A stretch of DNA of 64,000 nt from Hyposmocoma kahamanoa (GCF_003589595.1 NW_020654080.1:2208548-2272547), one strand, 5' to 3'; shown: positions 12,200 through 24,584, counted from the stretch's first letter. The notes: generated by a model not told the origin, from the sequence alone. Made by a program: numbers and translations.

Positions 12200-13620
12200 T
12201 ATATAAAGAAGTGAAACTCAATTTGAGCACAACTTGGATTCGAACTTATATCCAATCTAAGGTATGTACCAATACCAATACCACCTGTTCCGATCTCGAC
12301 CCAGTTTCATTGAAACCTCGCAACAATAAATCAAGAGGCGTGTTCGATCGCGATATGAAGCTACCAAGCGCATTGCGCATTTTTGGCGGACGATATATGA
12401 AAGAGTCATTACACGTTAATAGCGATTCTCGATAGCGAAAATTAAAGAAGTTAATGGCTTTGTAGTAGGGGTCGACTTAACGGTAGTTCTTTTTTTGATT
12501 TTGGGATTTATGAATATTGATTTTGACTTTAATTTTTTTACTATATAAACTCTGTTCTTTTTTTTTAAACAGGACAACGGAAATTGAGAAATATGATGTT
12601 CGTTTTTCAAAATTGATTACATTTTTTTTATTTTAGAAGTAAAAATACCTTTAGCTTTCTGTGAACAACAGACAAAGGCTTTCTTTGCTTCACCGATCTA
12701 GTCGAAAACAGTTAAGGTTTTTATAAAATAATTTTGGCGTGTTGTCCATGATATGTATTCAAATTTTTAATATCGTGTACTTGACGACTGGACAATTTGC
12801 AAAAAGTCTGTATGGGTTTAAGCAGATTGTTTTTGTCTTGTTAATTGTAAATTTAAAATGGAAATAAATAAACGAAAAAAACTAAGGAAAGAAATAGGCT
12901 TTGTTTTCCTAACTAAATTTTAGGTTCTTTTGGATTTCGTTATACTCCTTTATTTGTTATTTTCTTTTTTTTTACTTAACGTGGTAGTTAAGATGTCGTG
13001 ATTTAAATCACAGGACATTTTATTCTAGGCTTCTTCTACCTCAAATTCATATGTGTTAATCAGTAGATCTAACTGTTACTTTAAAAACAATTTATATTCC
13101 ATCCATCTGCGTCTGTTATTCCGTGAGCTAGACACAACAGATGGGTGTTAAAAAAGGTCACAATACTTACATTTCAGCTCTTATAGCAATAAAAATCAAC
13201 AAAGTAAAATTTCCATACAATTTCAACTAAATTGCATTCCAAGCGAAACTCCATCGATACACTTGCGGACATTATTCGCGGGCCAACAGAAAATGTCTAT
13301 AGAAAGTCCATCACTGACATGTCACTACGTGCGACAATTTCCTTTACCATTTTTGATGCGTTCCAATTGTAAATCCCGGCATGCAAAGTAACTCCAAGTT
13401 TAGACGTGTCCTTTTAAAGAGTGAACCTTTTCTTGCAATGATGTGTATTCGTTTAGTTGCCAATAGTATGCTGTCTTCGGTTTTAGTTTACGTGTGGTGC
13501 AAATGTACAAAATGTAGATAGATAGTAAATGATTTATTAATTACAAAGCACACAGATATAATACTATATAAAAAAATCTAAAAAAACAATACTACAAAAA
13601 AGGAAGAAATCAGTACACAG
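12200..13620. other. non-coding stretch
   Basis: Contains an 86-codon frame at 12175-12435 with no recognisable motif, starting within a family B tail. I do not accept it as a gene. Nothing else seen. Confidence 0.55.
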
Positions 13621-13624
13621 TACA

Positions 13625-13880
13625 AGTTTCATTGAAGTCAGTTACCAGAAAGTGCGTGAAACTGGTTTCATCCCCTAGTTTACCCCTCTTAGAGGTGAAA
13701 TATTTTCTTCAAATTTAATTGGGACCACCAATGAGGTACACTTTTTCCAAAAAAAAAAGAATCATCAAAATTGCTTCACAAATCACAGCCGGAGTTATCG
13801 CGTAAAATACTCGTACAAAAAAAAAGTGAAAAAAAAGTCCAATTGAGAACCTTCTCCTTTTTTTAAAGTCGGTTAAAAAG
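13625..13880 (+). repeat. ACCGACYTC-ended repeat, left end missing
   Basis: It begins TCATTGAAGTCAGTTACCAG and ends AAAGTCGGTTAAAAAG. The block GCCGGAGTTATCGCGTAAAA is present. Confidence 0.75.
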
Positions 13881-14070
13881 TAACACTGCACAAATTATGA
13901 AGGCAGAAAATTTTTTTACTTATTACCTTGGAAGCTTTTTCTTTGGTGGATGTTTTTTGTTCAAATGTGCCAATTTTATGCTCCTTAACAAGGAGTTTCA
14001 ACTATAGCTTGTTCCTAATTCATTTATATCTGGATACATAGGAATGACTTGTACAAAATATTATACATTT

Positions 14071-14150
14071 TAACTGTCTCCGTGGCTAAACGTTTACCAT
14101 GCTGGTTTGCCACACAGTGGTCCCAGGACCGATTCCCGATTTCGCAAAAC
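14071..14150 (+). mobile_element. tRNA-derived SINE-2, 5' part
   Basis: It has TAACTGTCTCCGTGGCTAAA (A box) and a B box with one change (GGACCGATTCC). The 3' body and ATT tail are missing. Confidence 0.75.
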
Positions 14151-14804
14151 TAAGATCATGTGGGTAGATAGGTTATTGCTTATCAGCATCCAATTGAGAA
14201 GCATCCATTCTCCCGCTAAAAATAGGGAAAATAAATAGGACTTTGTTCATCAAACATACATATACGTTAATCAAAGTACTTAAATCACATGATACATGTA
14301 CTCAAAATCTATGAGCTACTTTGATTTCTATTTGTAATATAAGTTGATGAAAAAGACGATGTCGGACGATGCCTGTCGATGTCGGACATTGTCGAAACAT
14401 GAATACTAAAATTCTGAACAAACAATCTTTTTAGAAACAATTACCCTTAATCTAACTTAAATATAACTAGAAAAATAAACACCGCAGCGCTTTTCAAATT
14501 GATTTTTTAATAATGTTCTACCTTACACCATACCCCAAGTTTACTCTACAGTTTGCGTCAGCTCTACATCTTTCGCGCGTTGCAAATCGCAAGTAGTTTT
14601 CGTCAATCTCAGTTCCAGATTAGCCCTTAGACTTCGCTGTAGTGGCTGGTGTTCCCTTAAGTTTGACTGCATGTGTATTTCTAGTTTTGTTTGTATTACA
14701 TTTTATACGGAATGAAACTCGTAAGTTATTATTTGGGAAATAAATTGTAAAACAAAAATAAAAACTGCTCTATTTCAAGAGAATGTAATTGTAATGGCTT
14801 AAAA

Positions 14805-14900
14805 ATTTGTCCAGGGGTTGTAAACCTTCTTCGATATTCAGGTTTCATCAAGACATTTTCCTTCATAGTTAGTAAGAGATATTCTTTCTAAACATTCACA
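14805..14900 (+). repeat. interspersed repeat shared with 61.99-62.08 kb
   Basis: GGGGTTGTAAACCTTCTTCG, AGGTTTCATCAAGACATTTT and CCTTCATAGTTAGTAAG correspond in order to GGATTGTGAACCTTCTTC, AGGTTTAATCACAATG and CTTCATCGTTACAAGC at 62010-62075. Confidence 0.55.
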
Positions 14901-15313
14901 TAAGGACGTAACATAGAATATAAAATCATTGTTGAAAGACAAATTAGAGTCAACCGTGACCATGTGACCAGTAAAGGGCCTAAAACGTAGCTATGTTTGA
15001 AAAAAATATTTTTTGTTCCTTCTTAGCGTGTCGACTCTGACGTTTATATTTGTGAGGACCACTACTTAGTGAGTGAGATAGCATTATCAGTGGCATTGTA
15101 CAGGTCCTCGTGTGTGCTGGTGTAGGGACACGCAGGGCAGGACAAAAGACGTGCCATAGTCTGGGGAGAGACACCACGCGGACATGCGGTCCTCGAGCTG
15201 TAACCCCACCCGTGCATGCACTCCTTGGGTTCGCAGCCTATTTAGGGATTTCCATGTTTGCCAAGGTAGATCATGCCCAGAAGGGAGGTGAATTTTTTTG
15301 TTTCTGATAGTAA

Positions 15314-15540
15314 GAGATGGGACGAGAAAGTCGTGCGCCTGTTGTTAGGTGATACGGGAATTCATAGCAGTTGCCGTGCTAGAAGAGCTTTAAATTACAA
15401 AGGTCTGAAGAGCGCTGCCACTACGAGCCTGTGCCTCTAGTTTTGCCAGTAGCCTTACCTGTAATGCAATGCAGTAATGTTCACATTACCAATTGGCAGC
15501 AGGAATGGAAAAACTGTTTAACAAGGAGAACTACTAAGAA
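15314..15540 (-). repeat. family B repeat, diverged
   Basis: GGGACGAGAAAGTCGTGCGC and CAGTAATGTTCACATTACC are recognisable in the inverse orientation. It carries many substitutions and a lost middle. Confidence 0.7.
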
Positions 15541-16047
15541 CTCGAAGTTGAAGTCACATTATCACTCTAACTGAGCTACCACCGCCAGTGTCATAGTGAA
15601 CCGTATCTTGCATACAAAGAATAAATTTTCACACTATATCAATTTTCTCTATAAGGTATTCCATCATTAATCTGTTTAATAAAAAAAACTTTCTTTTGTC
15701 GGTATTTGTTGGCTGAATAAAAAAGCCAACGGTGTATTCAAAGGGGTAAAAGAGCTGCATAAGCGTCGTATTAAAGTTGTATTTAGGCTATATAAGAGAG
15801 CTTGTTAATTTGAGAGTAACAAAAGAACATTTTTTAATAACGTAATTGAGGTATGGTTTACGGAATGATAAAGCGGTATAATTTATATTGTGTGAAAGAT
15901 GATAATTTTGCTGGCAAGTAATCGATCGGTTTTTTATTCCTTCATTATTATTAACTTTTACAATGAAGTTACATTGTATTAAATAGTTAACTAAATATCA
16001 ATATTTGACCGTTGAAGCGGTAGCCTGACAGGTTTTTCTTATATATA

Positions 16048-16281
16048 ATACCAAGTGACATAACAGTGGCAGTGCCACTCAGAGCTTTAAATCGCAAATA
16101 TCGTAGGGGCACTGCCACTGCGCCCGTCACCCTAAGACATAAGTTGACAAATCCCGAGTGCCTGTCACTTCAACCGACAACCTTCTAAATCGGAACGCAT
16201 AAATGCTCACATAAATGCACCAAGCATGAAATAGGAAAGGTGGTGGGTAATAGGTAGTTCCCTGGATGAACTTTATCATAA
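16048..16281 (-). repeat. family B repeat split by MITE-A
   Basis: It runs from ACCAAGTGACATAACAGTGG to CCCTGGATGAACTTTATCAT. The remainder (AGGAGCTCTAGTGCTATT) is on the far side of MITE-A at 16887-16907. Confidence 0.85.
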
Positions 16282-16886
16282 CCGCTCACGCGATGCGCTC
16301 CTCCTACCGCAAAATGGCGGCTATTTGGTTTCGCAAATCAGAAAAGGATTCAGTTTAAATACAAGTTTTTATAAATAAAAATTATTATTCTGCATTGCTA
16401 AATAAATACCCTCCGTACTACAATAAAAACATCTCAAATAAAATGCAGTAATACACCGCAAATCCTGCACTTAAAAAGCACTAATAACATTTTTGGTGTA
16501 CTTGGGTAAATATGATAATATTCCGTTTGAGTGGTTTTAACGTTTACCATGAAATTACTCCTTAAAGTATGGTTTATAAACATTAATATTCAGGGTAAAC
16601 TTAAAAATCGCTACTTACGGTATGTTTTCAATAAATAACACCGAAATCACCAGCCCAAATAATAACACACACGATTGTCGTGACGTATTTTACAGTTGTT
16701 TATTTTTTTTAAATGACAGACCCAGGCATTAAAAACTTTATGGTTTGCTAGAGTAGTTACCGAAATAGCAATTAATATTAGTTCTTTTACCTGTTATAAC
16801 TTCGATATCCGATAAATCGGTATAAAATCATCACCGGCACCTCTAGGTGTGGTATGCTTCTACTGCTGCATGTATCGCGTGAGCGG
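16282..16886 (+). mobile_element. MITE-A copy 2, inserted in a family B repeat
   Basis: A 605-bp element with the CCGCTCACGCG ends and ATAA on each side. It interrupts a minus-strand family B copy. Removing the element and one ATAA restores the sequence GATGAACTTTATCATAAGG then AGCTC, which aligns with other family B copies, so the insertion site and the duplication are both supported by paralogous empty sites. Confidence 0.9.
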
Positions 16887-16895
16887 ATAAGGAGC

Positions 16896-17165
16896 TCTAG
16901 TGCTATTGAAAATGTTTGACCTACCGCCTCTCAAGCAGAGGTAGTGGGTTCGAGCCCGGGCTCGCAGCTCTACGTTTCTCAGTCTTTATGTGCAAAATAT
17001 GTGGCTAGTCAGTCTGCCATACGCAATGTGCATCCGTCGGTTACCCGGCACCCTTACTGGGTCATCCGTCCATCGAGTAGGGGGCCGTCCTAATGAACGC
17101 CTTCCGCTTCGTGATCTCCATTATTTTTGGGGGAGGCCTATGTTCAGCAGTGGACGTCTAAATTA
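16896..17165 (+). mobile_element. tRNA-derived SINE-3
   Basis: It has ATGTTTGACCTACCGCCTCT, a B box (GGTTCGAGCCC near 16949) and the typical tail GCCTATGTTCAGCAGTGGAC. It directly follows the end of the family B fragment that hosts MITE-A copy 2. Confidence 0.75.
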
Positions 17166-17301
17166 AAATTCTCTTATTTCCATTGAGTTCCATACTTTGT
17201 TGGTAATAATGACAAGAAAAGTGCGTATAAATTAGTTAGTAGATATATATTCTTTTTTACATTATGTTTTTCAAATCAACTTCCTCATAAAGCATCGTCA
17301 C

Positions 17302-17517
17302 ATGGGAGAGGTAATCCTACCAGGCACAGTTTGTAGGATGCTGTTGGGGCTGTCCCGCACTCTGCGCATCAGAGATGCTATCTTTTTCCGGAGGATGGCA
17401 GCAAAACTATCCGTCTCATACTCTGCAAACATCCCCGATGCACTGCAGAAACAAGGCAGTCCCAACATCATCCTAAAAATATTATTGCACTGTAGAAACT
17501 TTGACAGTAAGCTTTAG
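17302..17517 (-). pseudogene. LINE ORF C-terminal relic ('CSASGMF' type)
   Basis: The reverse complement reads CNNIFRMMLGLPCFCSASGM, FAEYETDSFAAILRKKIAS and LMRRVRDSPNSIL, with few lesions. It aligns with the copies at 1.5 kb and 21.7 kb. The plus-strand open frame here is only the shadow of this relic. Confidence 0.7.
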
Positions 17518-17523
17518 AGTACT

Positions 17524-17605
17524 AAAAAAACCGACCTCAAAAGTACGTGGAATTACATCTATTTGCCAAGTTTTATTGAAATATCCCCTAGTTCGCCACT
17601 ATACA
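17524..17605 (+). repeat. ACCGACYTC-ended repeat, left end only
   Basis: AAAAAACCGACCTCAAAAGT to CCCCTAGTTCGCCACTA. The rest is missing. Confidence 0.7.
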
Positions 17606-17859
17606 GGACTTGACACAAAAGATAATAAAAATCGGTTCTCACTACTCAAAGTATATTGAGAGAGAATAACGCCTTGAATTGAAGAATAGCAAAACAAACC
17701 ATTAAAATAATTGCTCCTTAAGTAAAATTTAGGCGCTATTTATAAAAATAAATGTTCATGCATGATCAGCCACCCTTAGAGGTGGTACACTATTTACACT
17801 TTACTATGTATATTTTATTACCAATGTATAACTTTCCGCATAGTCGTTATATTTTTGCT

Positions 17860-18035
17860 TTCAAATAACTTAATCCCTCTCGTTGGTTCTGACTGAAAAC
17901 CAGCGCCTTAGGAAACTTTTGCATATGCTCAGGCAGCGCCGTTTCACTGCTATGACAATCATGTTTTGTTTTTTCTTTTATTCTTAATCTGTATTTGTGT
18001 TAAATCAGTGAATAAAGTGTTTGTCTATCTTTTTA
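17860..18035 (-). repeat. interspersed repeat shared with 47.6 kb
   Basis: GGTTCTGACTGAAAACCAGC, CTTAGGAAACTTTTGCATAT and GTGAATAAAGTGTTTGTCTA appear inverted at 47580-47745. It could be a LINE 3' UTR, but no ORF tail is attached. Confidence 0.6.
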
Positions 18036-18461
18036 TCTAATTTAGAAAAGTTAATTTCCCGAATTGGTTCTAACGGAAATCGGACCACCGTTGGACCACC
18101 GACGTCGTCTACACATTCGATACGACATCACACACATTTAAACAAAAGTGTAAGCAATGGCTGCTTAAACAATGGAAGACATCGTGCTGTTGGTTGAAGG
18201 CGAAGTAGGTTCTTCTAGGTAGCTAGTTAGGTGAAGTAGGTTTGTTTCTGTAAAATAAATTTAAAATTATTCAATGCAACGATCACAAAGAAATAATTTA
18301 TTTATAAGAAATTATGAGAAGTTATTAAAAAAAAAAAACAATAAATTTAATATTCTCATAATACGGTCATTCTCAGACTAGTGTTTAATAAAATTTCCGC
18401 GTTATATTTTATTATATAAGTATATGACAAATTAAGGCTATTTGAAAAATGTATACATCGC

Positions 18462-18710
18462 CTCATCCGAAGAACAGAGTCCGATGTGATTATATAGCGA
18501 AAAGAGAATAGGTACGTCACGAGAACAATTTCGTTAATGAAACTAAGGCCTATGTAAAGGTGTTTTGAGAATTTATATATCTTATTTCGTTTCGGAAACA
18601 TAAAATCGAACAAACGTCGATCTGACATCCCCAGCGAAGAAGAACGAACGAAATGTACTATGTCCTGAGAACAAGTAGTCTTGCACATAGACCTTTGTTC
18701 TACGGATGAG
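18462..18710 (+). mobile_element. MITE-C copy 1
   Basis: A 249-bp segment starting CTCATCCGAAGAACAGAG and ending in the inverted CTTTGTTCTACGGATGAG. It is about 90% similar by eye to 43158-43397. It contains no transposase. The target duplication is unclear (possibly TCG). Confidence 0.75.
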
Positions 18711-18934
18711 TCGACATATCGTATACTATACGTGTTTTATTTAGTTCAGTTGATAATAAAAAAAATAATTGGTACTTTATAAGTACCTACCTATCAAATA
18801 CAGCGGTTTTCTTGTAAAATTTCGAGGTAACTTTGTATTTTTTTTCTACCGTGAAAATGTTTAGGGCTCGTGCTTTCACACCATATAGTCTTATAGTATA
18901 TATCCACAACTTTAATTCATATTTTTTACAAAAC

Positions 18935-19175
18935 AATTCCTTTGATCCGGCTGGATTCGAACCGACGTCTTCTAGCAAACCGTGTCAGACACTGTGCCAA
19001 CCAAGCCACGGTACGAACCAGCGGAGCTCACGAATTCTTCTATGTGCTTGTTGTCGGACCTTTGTATCTGGTTTTTAACGACTTTATAGCCGCAGCGCCA
19101 TCTATGAGAAATCTATGAAAGTCTTTCGTCACCCAGTTAGGCACCTTTACAGCTACCAGAGATGTCGCTTTCACT
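18935..19175 (-). mobile_element. tRNA-derived SINE-1
   Basis: The B box is at 18953-18963 (inverted, GGATTCGAACC), and the A-box region CCAACCAAGCCACGG follows. The non-tRNA body up to GCTACCAGAGATGTCGC is complete here, but the AT-rich tail is missing. Confidence 0.85.
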
Positions 19176-19329
19176 GTAATTAAGTGTTTTATTGAATGTC
19201 ATATATATTTTTTCCAAAGAGTTTGATTCAACGCTTTCACTGTTATAGAAATCAACCAGAACCAGAACACACAAACCAGAATCAATTTCGGAAAGTTTAT
19301 TTTCCATATTAGTCATTGGTGGTCGTGCA

Positions 19330-19560
19330 ACTGCCTCCGTGGCCGAACGGTTACCATGCCGAACTGCCACGCAGAGGTCCCAGGTTCGATTCCCGGGCCG
19401 GGAGAAATATTTGTATTACCTACATTTATTTCTCTCGAGAGTTTGGTTGTAATTTGTGGTTGTCTGTCTATGTGTGTCCATGGCACCCGCGACACAGGGT
19501 TTCCCTAGTGCGGGGCTATGTCGAGTGTGTGCGTTATTATTATTATTATTATTATTATTC
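19330..19560 (+). mobile_element. tRNA-derived SINE-2, full length
   Basis: The A box is TGGCCGAACGG (19340-19350) and the B box GGTTCGATTCC (about 19383). They are followed by the body with AGTTTGGTTGTAATTTGTGG, ACACAGGGTTTCCCTAGTGC and GGGGCTATG, then a (TTA)n tail of seven or more units. This is the best reference copy of the family in the window. Confidence 0.9.
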
Positions 19561-19995
19561 ATTCAAGTATTTTATTGAAAAATGAAGTCTCTATATTTAT
19601 TGAAATATTTATTTTGAATTTACTTTAAACTCTTGTAAAAAATTGTATGCAATTAAACCCAAGTACCGTGCCAGTTAAATTCAAAATTTAACCGCACAGT
19701 TAAGAATACAATAATAATTTGTCACCCGAATAAATAAGAGATAACAAGCCGATTATATTGGCAAGATTAAACTTCATATGCAGACTTGGAATTGCTCAAT
19801 TAACGTGAATCTTTGGTCGTTGATCTGATAACATTATTGAGATTGCAACTCAGGCAGCCGACTTTGATATATCCTTCATTATTTTTATTTTACACATATA
19901 TCCTCCAAAGAACCAACAAACAACAGCGGAGAAAGCGCTAAATGACTAATGTATACTGAAATGTAGTATATACATATACTATATATATATCTTTT

Positions 19996-20155
19996 ATTAT
20001 ACCAAGTCGTGCATCTGGTGGTAAGCGACACGTCTATCCATAACAGTTGCAGTGCCACTCAGAGTAGTACCACTGTGCCCGTCACCCTGAGGCATAAGTT
20101 GACAAACCCCATGCGCCTGTAATTTCACCAGAAATTACATGCTTCAAGCTCCAGC
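19996..20155 (-). repeat. family B repeat, A-tail half
   Basis: It starts TTATACCAAGTCGTGCATCT and ends near TTTCACCAGAAATTAC. The AGATCTTTGCGATTTAAAGC block is deleted, and an (AT)n run follows at 20157-20172. Confidence 0.75.
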
Positions 20156-20751
20156 ATATATATATATATATATTTTGGTTTTATATAAAAACATATTTTT
20201 GTAGATATCCTACGGTATATGACCAATATAACACTAAATTTGTATGCTATATATGTGAATACTTGGCGTTTACGTGATCATACGAACAATATTCTCTGGG
20301 TCTGAATAACTTATAGAATAGAATAGAAACCATTTATTACAACGCCACAACACAGAAATACACAAAAAGAAAGAATACAAAAAGACAAAGCTAAAAGAAA
20401 AAAGAAGTATTTAATAATCAACACAATTTAAATAAATATCATGTGCACGGCATGTCATAGCCGAGAGAAAGCAGTGACGGTAATTTTCAGTGGTCCCTAA
20501 AACTTACGTATATTTATTACGTATATTTTGATGTACAAGGAGATTACATTTTTACTTACCTGCACATTCACATTACAGACAGAAAGTCTGTATCCTAACT
20601 TTTACGCCATTGTAGTGATGTAAAGTCACCGGCATCCTGTCTCAGTACATTCAGAAAAAGTTTGTTGGCTGAGAGACAGGGCAAAATTATTTCGTGTAAC
20701 AAAGTGTCATTGTAATGGAATTAGACAATAATATGCACTTTGTGGTTTTTT

Positions 20752-20950
20752 TTATAATAATAACTCATAGCCCCGCACTAGGGGAACCCTGTATCGCGGG
20801 TGCCATGGATACACACACAGGTAGACAACCACAGATTACACACAAACTCACGAGAGAAATAAATGTAGATACAAATATTTCTCCTGGCCCGGGAATCGAA
20901 CCCGGGACCTCTGCGTGGCAGGATGGTAACCATTCGGCCACGGAGGCAGT
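20752..20950 (-). mobile_element. tRNA-derived SINE-2, full length
   Basis: The inverted B box GGAATCGAACC and A box (CCATTCGGCCACGGAGGCAG) are intact, and the tail is a short TAATAA run at the left. It is very similar to 19330-19560. Confidence 0.9.
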
Positions 20951-21534
20951 TCAATATTGTTGTTGACAATAACAACTTTGTTATGGGAACTAAACACCTG
21001 TATCAACAAAGTTTTTTCTCAATTTACGAATATCTCGTATATCATGTTTGTCATAGTGTTCTGATATCACGGTTACACTAGTGTGACAGAGCAGTATTAC
21101 GGTGAGTCGGTCGGGCAATATTCATACACAATAAGTTCTCAAGATGTTTTCACAGATAAAATCGGGCCAATTTATAACAGCCAATTTGACGGCACATATC
21201 GATTCCCAAAACAAATTAAGGACACGCTAAAAAATTGCTTCGAATTCGTTTTTAGGGCATGGGCGGATGGGCGTACTTATTTTTTTGGTAATGAGATAAT
21301 ATTTTCGACTCCAAAGATGTTCAATGAGTAATGTGTACTACTTTTAAAGGAATTTTACTCCTTCATGGGAAGCAAGATTGAAACCTCACTCCTGGGTACA
21401 TAAAGAGGAATGCTACCCATAATCTTTATCTTGTAAATTTGACAAGGCTCATCTGCCTATAGTTCCACACGCATTGGAACGCAATAAAGCTCATATTACT
21501 TCTTGCCGGCAGCAGTACTGTATTGTCCCTATTC

Positions 21535-21971
21535 AAATTCAAATTCAAATATTTATTTCAGATAAAATCCATATAGAGTTAGTAAACCAAACAACTTAAG
21601 AACTAGTGTTAGTATTAATATTATTATAATTTGAAAGACTACTTATACATTTAAGATAGTGTGGAGCTCTACCACCTGCGCAGGAGTGGCGAGTCCCACC
21701 GATCTTTAAACACACACAGGATGCCGCTGGAGCTATCACGGAGGCGCCTTAGCGCAGATGCACACATTTTCCTCATGATGGCCATGAAACCGTCCATCTG
21801 AGCCTCGGCAAACATTCCCGATGCACTACACCTCCACGGAAGCCCCATCAGCACCCTGAATGCGTTATTATATTGAACACGCAAATCGCTGAATGTCCGC
21901 CCCGAATACGCGACCCACAGACTGCACGTGTACAGCACTTGACAGTAGGCTTTAAATATAATTGAAGCCAT
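21535..21971 (-). pseudogene. LINE ORF C-terminal relic ('CSASGMF' type), best preserved
   Basis: About 100 codons are open on the minus strand: MASIIFKAYCQVLYTCSLWV, AYSGRTFSDLRVQYNNAFRV, LMGLPWRCSASGMFAEAQMD, GFMAIMRKMCASALRRLRDS. The DLRVQYNNAFR-LL-LPR--SASGMF motif set is the conserved end of a non-LTR reverse transcriptase ORF, probably of the CR1/Daphne type. The 3' tail at 21535-21560 has three ATTCAA units, matching the 1.43-kb copy. Confidence 0.8.
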
Positions 21972-22194
21972 GTGTTAAACCATATTTGTGCTCCAAAAAC
22001 GAGCGAGTCCTCCTGTGCACCGTTTAGGTTCTCAGATTTCTCTCAAAGAAAAGTTTGAGGAGACTGGTATCATGACTGTGGCATATATAGCAAATGTACT
22101 GACATTTGCTCAAATATTTTGTATGCCCATAAAAATGTACATAATTTCGTTAAGAAAGAAGATATCCATAATATTAACCTTAGAACTAAGTCCA

Positions 22195-22595
22195 AACTCG
22201 TGGTAACATGTTTACGTTTAACTAAGGCAAATGGGGAACTGTACGTTTTTATAATAAGATTCCGGAGCGTATAATTAAGATTACCATTTCCTTAATTTAA
22301 AACTTACATTAAAAGTATTTTAATTGAAAAGTCATATTACAGAATTGTAGACTACGTGTTAGATAAAGATGTACAAGAAGACAACGTGAGTCTAGATTCC
22401 GTACAAATATGATTCAAAATGTATTCTATAGCATTTAAGTTTATTTGAAAAGAGCTATCCCTAGAGTTTCTTGCTCGTTCTTTTCAGAGAGGTCAGCGCA
22501 GTGAACGAGCAGTAGCTTGAAAAATGACGTTTTCGAGTGTAAAAATTTTACCTATGGAATAAATGATTGTTTGATTTTGACTTTGTTCTTTATCT
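22195..22595 (+). pseudogene. LINE 3' end relic (Jockey-like), copy 1
   Basis: It contains FYNKIPE (GTTTTTATAATAAGATTCCGGA) and an ATTACAGAATTGTAGACTAC block comparable to the K-YY-I-DYL motif near the end of Jockey-type ORFs. The 3' block CTAGAGTTTCTTGCTCGTTC and TTTTCAGAGAGGTCAGCG follows. The same order is found at 24585-25060. Confidence 0.65.
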
Positions 22596-22615
22596 GGGAT
22601 TCTATGTACAGCTTT

Positions 22616-22998
22616 TTTTTTAAAGCAGTAAACTCCTTGTGAAAGAATTCGCGCAAGGAAATACTGCTACCATAACTATTCAACCGTTATTTCAGTAAAG
22701 AGTTCTTTCACAAGGAGCTCCTATGGTTACTGATACTTGAATCTCACTGAGCCCTGAAGCTACTGTCGTAAAAAACACGACAGTGGGAAGAAATTTAGGT
22801 GCAGTATAGGTTGTGAAAGAGTTCTTCAAGGGAACTACTGCCACCTTATCTGTTTCTGAACTAATGTCTTAGGGTGAAGCGCGCAGTGGTGGTGCTCCTC
22901 AGATCTTTGCGATTTAAAGCTCTGAGTGCCACTGCAATCGCCTGTCCACAAACAACACGCACGGCTCGTTCGTCCTGTAACTTGATGTCGTAAAAAAA
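22616..22998 (+). repeat. family B fragments, several orientations
   Basis: 22632-22672 is a plus-strand head, 22690-22735 an inverted head (CTTTCACAAGGAGCTC), and 22801-22998 a plus-strand copy lacking the palindrome. Together they form a small cluster of rearranged copies. Confidence 0.7.
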
Positions 22999-22999
22999 A

Positions 23000-24580
23000 G
23001 AGATAAGTATACAAATATCTTCAAACCAAAAAGGAAGCTCTGTTCAGAATATTTTGTTTCCAAAACACTATACTTTCGAAATTTGGATAACCGCGAGTTA
23101 CGCCATCTCCACACGTTGCATGCCCGTAACAATGTATATTTTGCTAAGCTCATTTTGCATTCAGCAAAACCAAACGGGTCCGTTTCTTTTAACAAAAATT
23201 AAATAAATGTACAGTAATAACACGTTGCAGAGTTAACGAGATGGCGTGACTGAGCACTGTTAACATATCCGAATTCCTTTTTGTTTTAGGGGTTCGCGGG
23301 TATCGCTTTACTAATTGGTTGTTACGAATTTGTCAGCGCCGATTGCTAAAAGGTCTGAAGGATTTTTTTATTTTTATTAATACGCAATGAACTTTAAAAA
23401 TCACACTATTTGTTGACCCTGTAGGCTCAAGTCATATTGCTGTTATAGTAACAATAATTTCCAAATATAATCGAAATTATCCGACAAAACAAGCAATGAG
23501 TTCTACACACACTTCACACGGCGATTTTTAACAGCGATGCCAACACGATACAGTAGCGATGTGATAGTTAGTTAGTTAGTTATTCGTCTACCTTTACACA
23601 CACGCTCGATTGTAAGTAGCGACGCAAACGCGATTCTAGGGCGCGACTACATCGCTACACTTGGGATTTACTGGTGATTGCATCGATGCAATAGCACGTT
23701 TGTATCTGTTTGTTCGCACTTTTGCAATAGCTATGCATTGGGAATGAAACTATTTACAAAGTATTTCATAGTAATGTTTTTTTTGTTTTCTTATCTAAAT
23801 AAACTCAAGTTGTTATTGAACGTCGAATTTAATTATCAAAATTTTTATTATTATAACATTATGTTCAAATTTTTTTTAATTACCAGAGCCCTAGAACATC
23901 GTGCCTGCGGTGCAGTTACGGGTGGGTTATTTCTGTTTCCGTTTTTCGTCTATAAAACCGTAATAAGTGTAGTTTTAGTTAATTAAACAATAATTTAATG
24001 GAGTGTATCAAAGGAGCTTTTCCGTACGTTACACCATTCCTTTTCTTACGTCTGGCGCAACCTGGGCAACAATCGGCAATCGACACGATAAGAAAAAGTT
24101 AATTTGCCTTAATATAAATAAATTTAAATACCACCACATTTTATACAGAACCACCAAACCACGTCTAAAGTTTTCGTCCGTGTGTTCCTTTTTATTTAAT
24201 TTTTATTTTTTTGGTGCATCGGGCATCGGCGATGACGGATTGAGTGTACTCGCCGTGAACTGCGCAAACACGACAGCCCGTGGCCTGTAATGGATTTTGT
24301 GGCCACAGTCGGTAAACAGGTTAACTGTCTTTTAGGGCCGGCACAAATCAGATGCAGCGCAGTTTTTTCTGGCAAAAAGTAAACAATCTTGCGGGCGAAG
24401 AAACAATGTAGGAAATAATCACATGTACATAAATATTTTTGCTCTGCAAGGAAATGAGTAGAGAACAGCACTAGGATCAAATAAGTAAATCTCATTTATA
24501 TACAGCTTTGTGTCTTCTTTGGTGGAACAAATTCACAGAGTCAGAAATCTCCTCTCAAGGACAAGCAATGTATATTCTTC
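23000..24580. other. low-copy stretch, less repetitive than its surroundings
   Basis: No element family of this window is present. 24200-24420 is comparatively GC-rich (CGGCGATGACGGATTG, GGGCCGGCACAAATC). Open frames on both strands lack recognisable domains. A candidate for conserved non-coding DNA, if any. Confidence 0.45.
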
Positions 24581-24584
24581 TGTA

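Noticed and set aside
15000..15300. GC-richer segment resembling a degraded retroelement (ACGCAGGGCAGGACAAAAGA)
   Set aside because: I could not match it to a family or find a second copy in the window.
18356..18688. 110-codon minus-strand frame repeated at 43130-43432
   Set aside because: The similarity between the two is explained by MITE-C, and neither has a coding signature.
19330..19405. Possible tRNA gene (GTGGCCGAACGG...GGTTCGATTCC)
   Set aside because: It is followed by the SINE-2 body and (TTA)n tail, and is repeated elsewhere in the window.
21083..21331. 82-codon frame with some protein-like composition
   Set aside because: No known motif, GTG start, no clear splice sites. Left unannotated.
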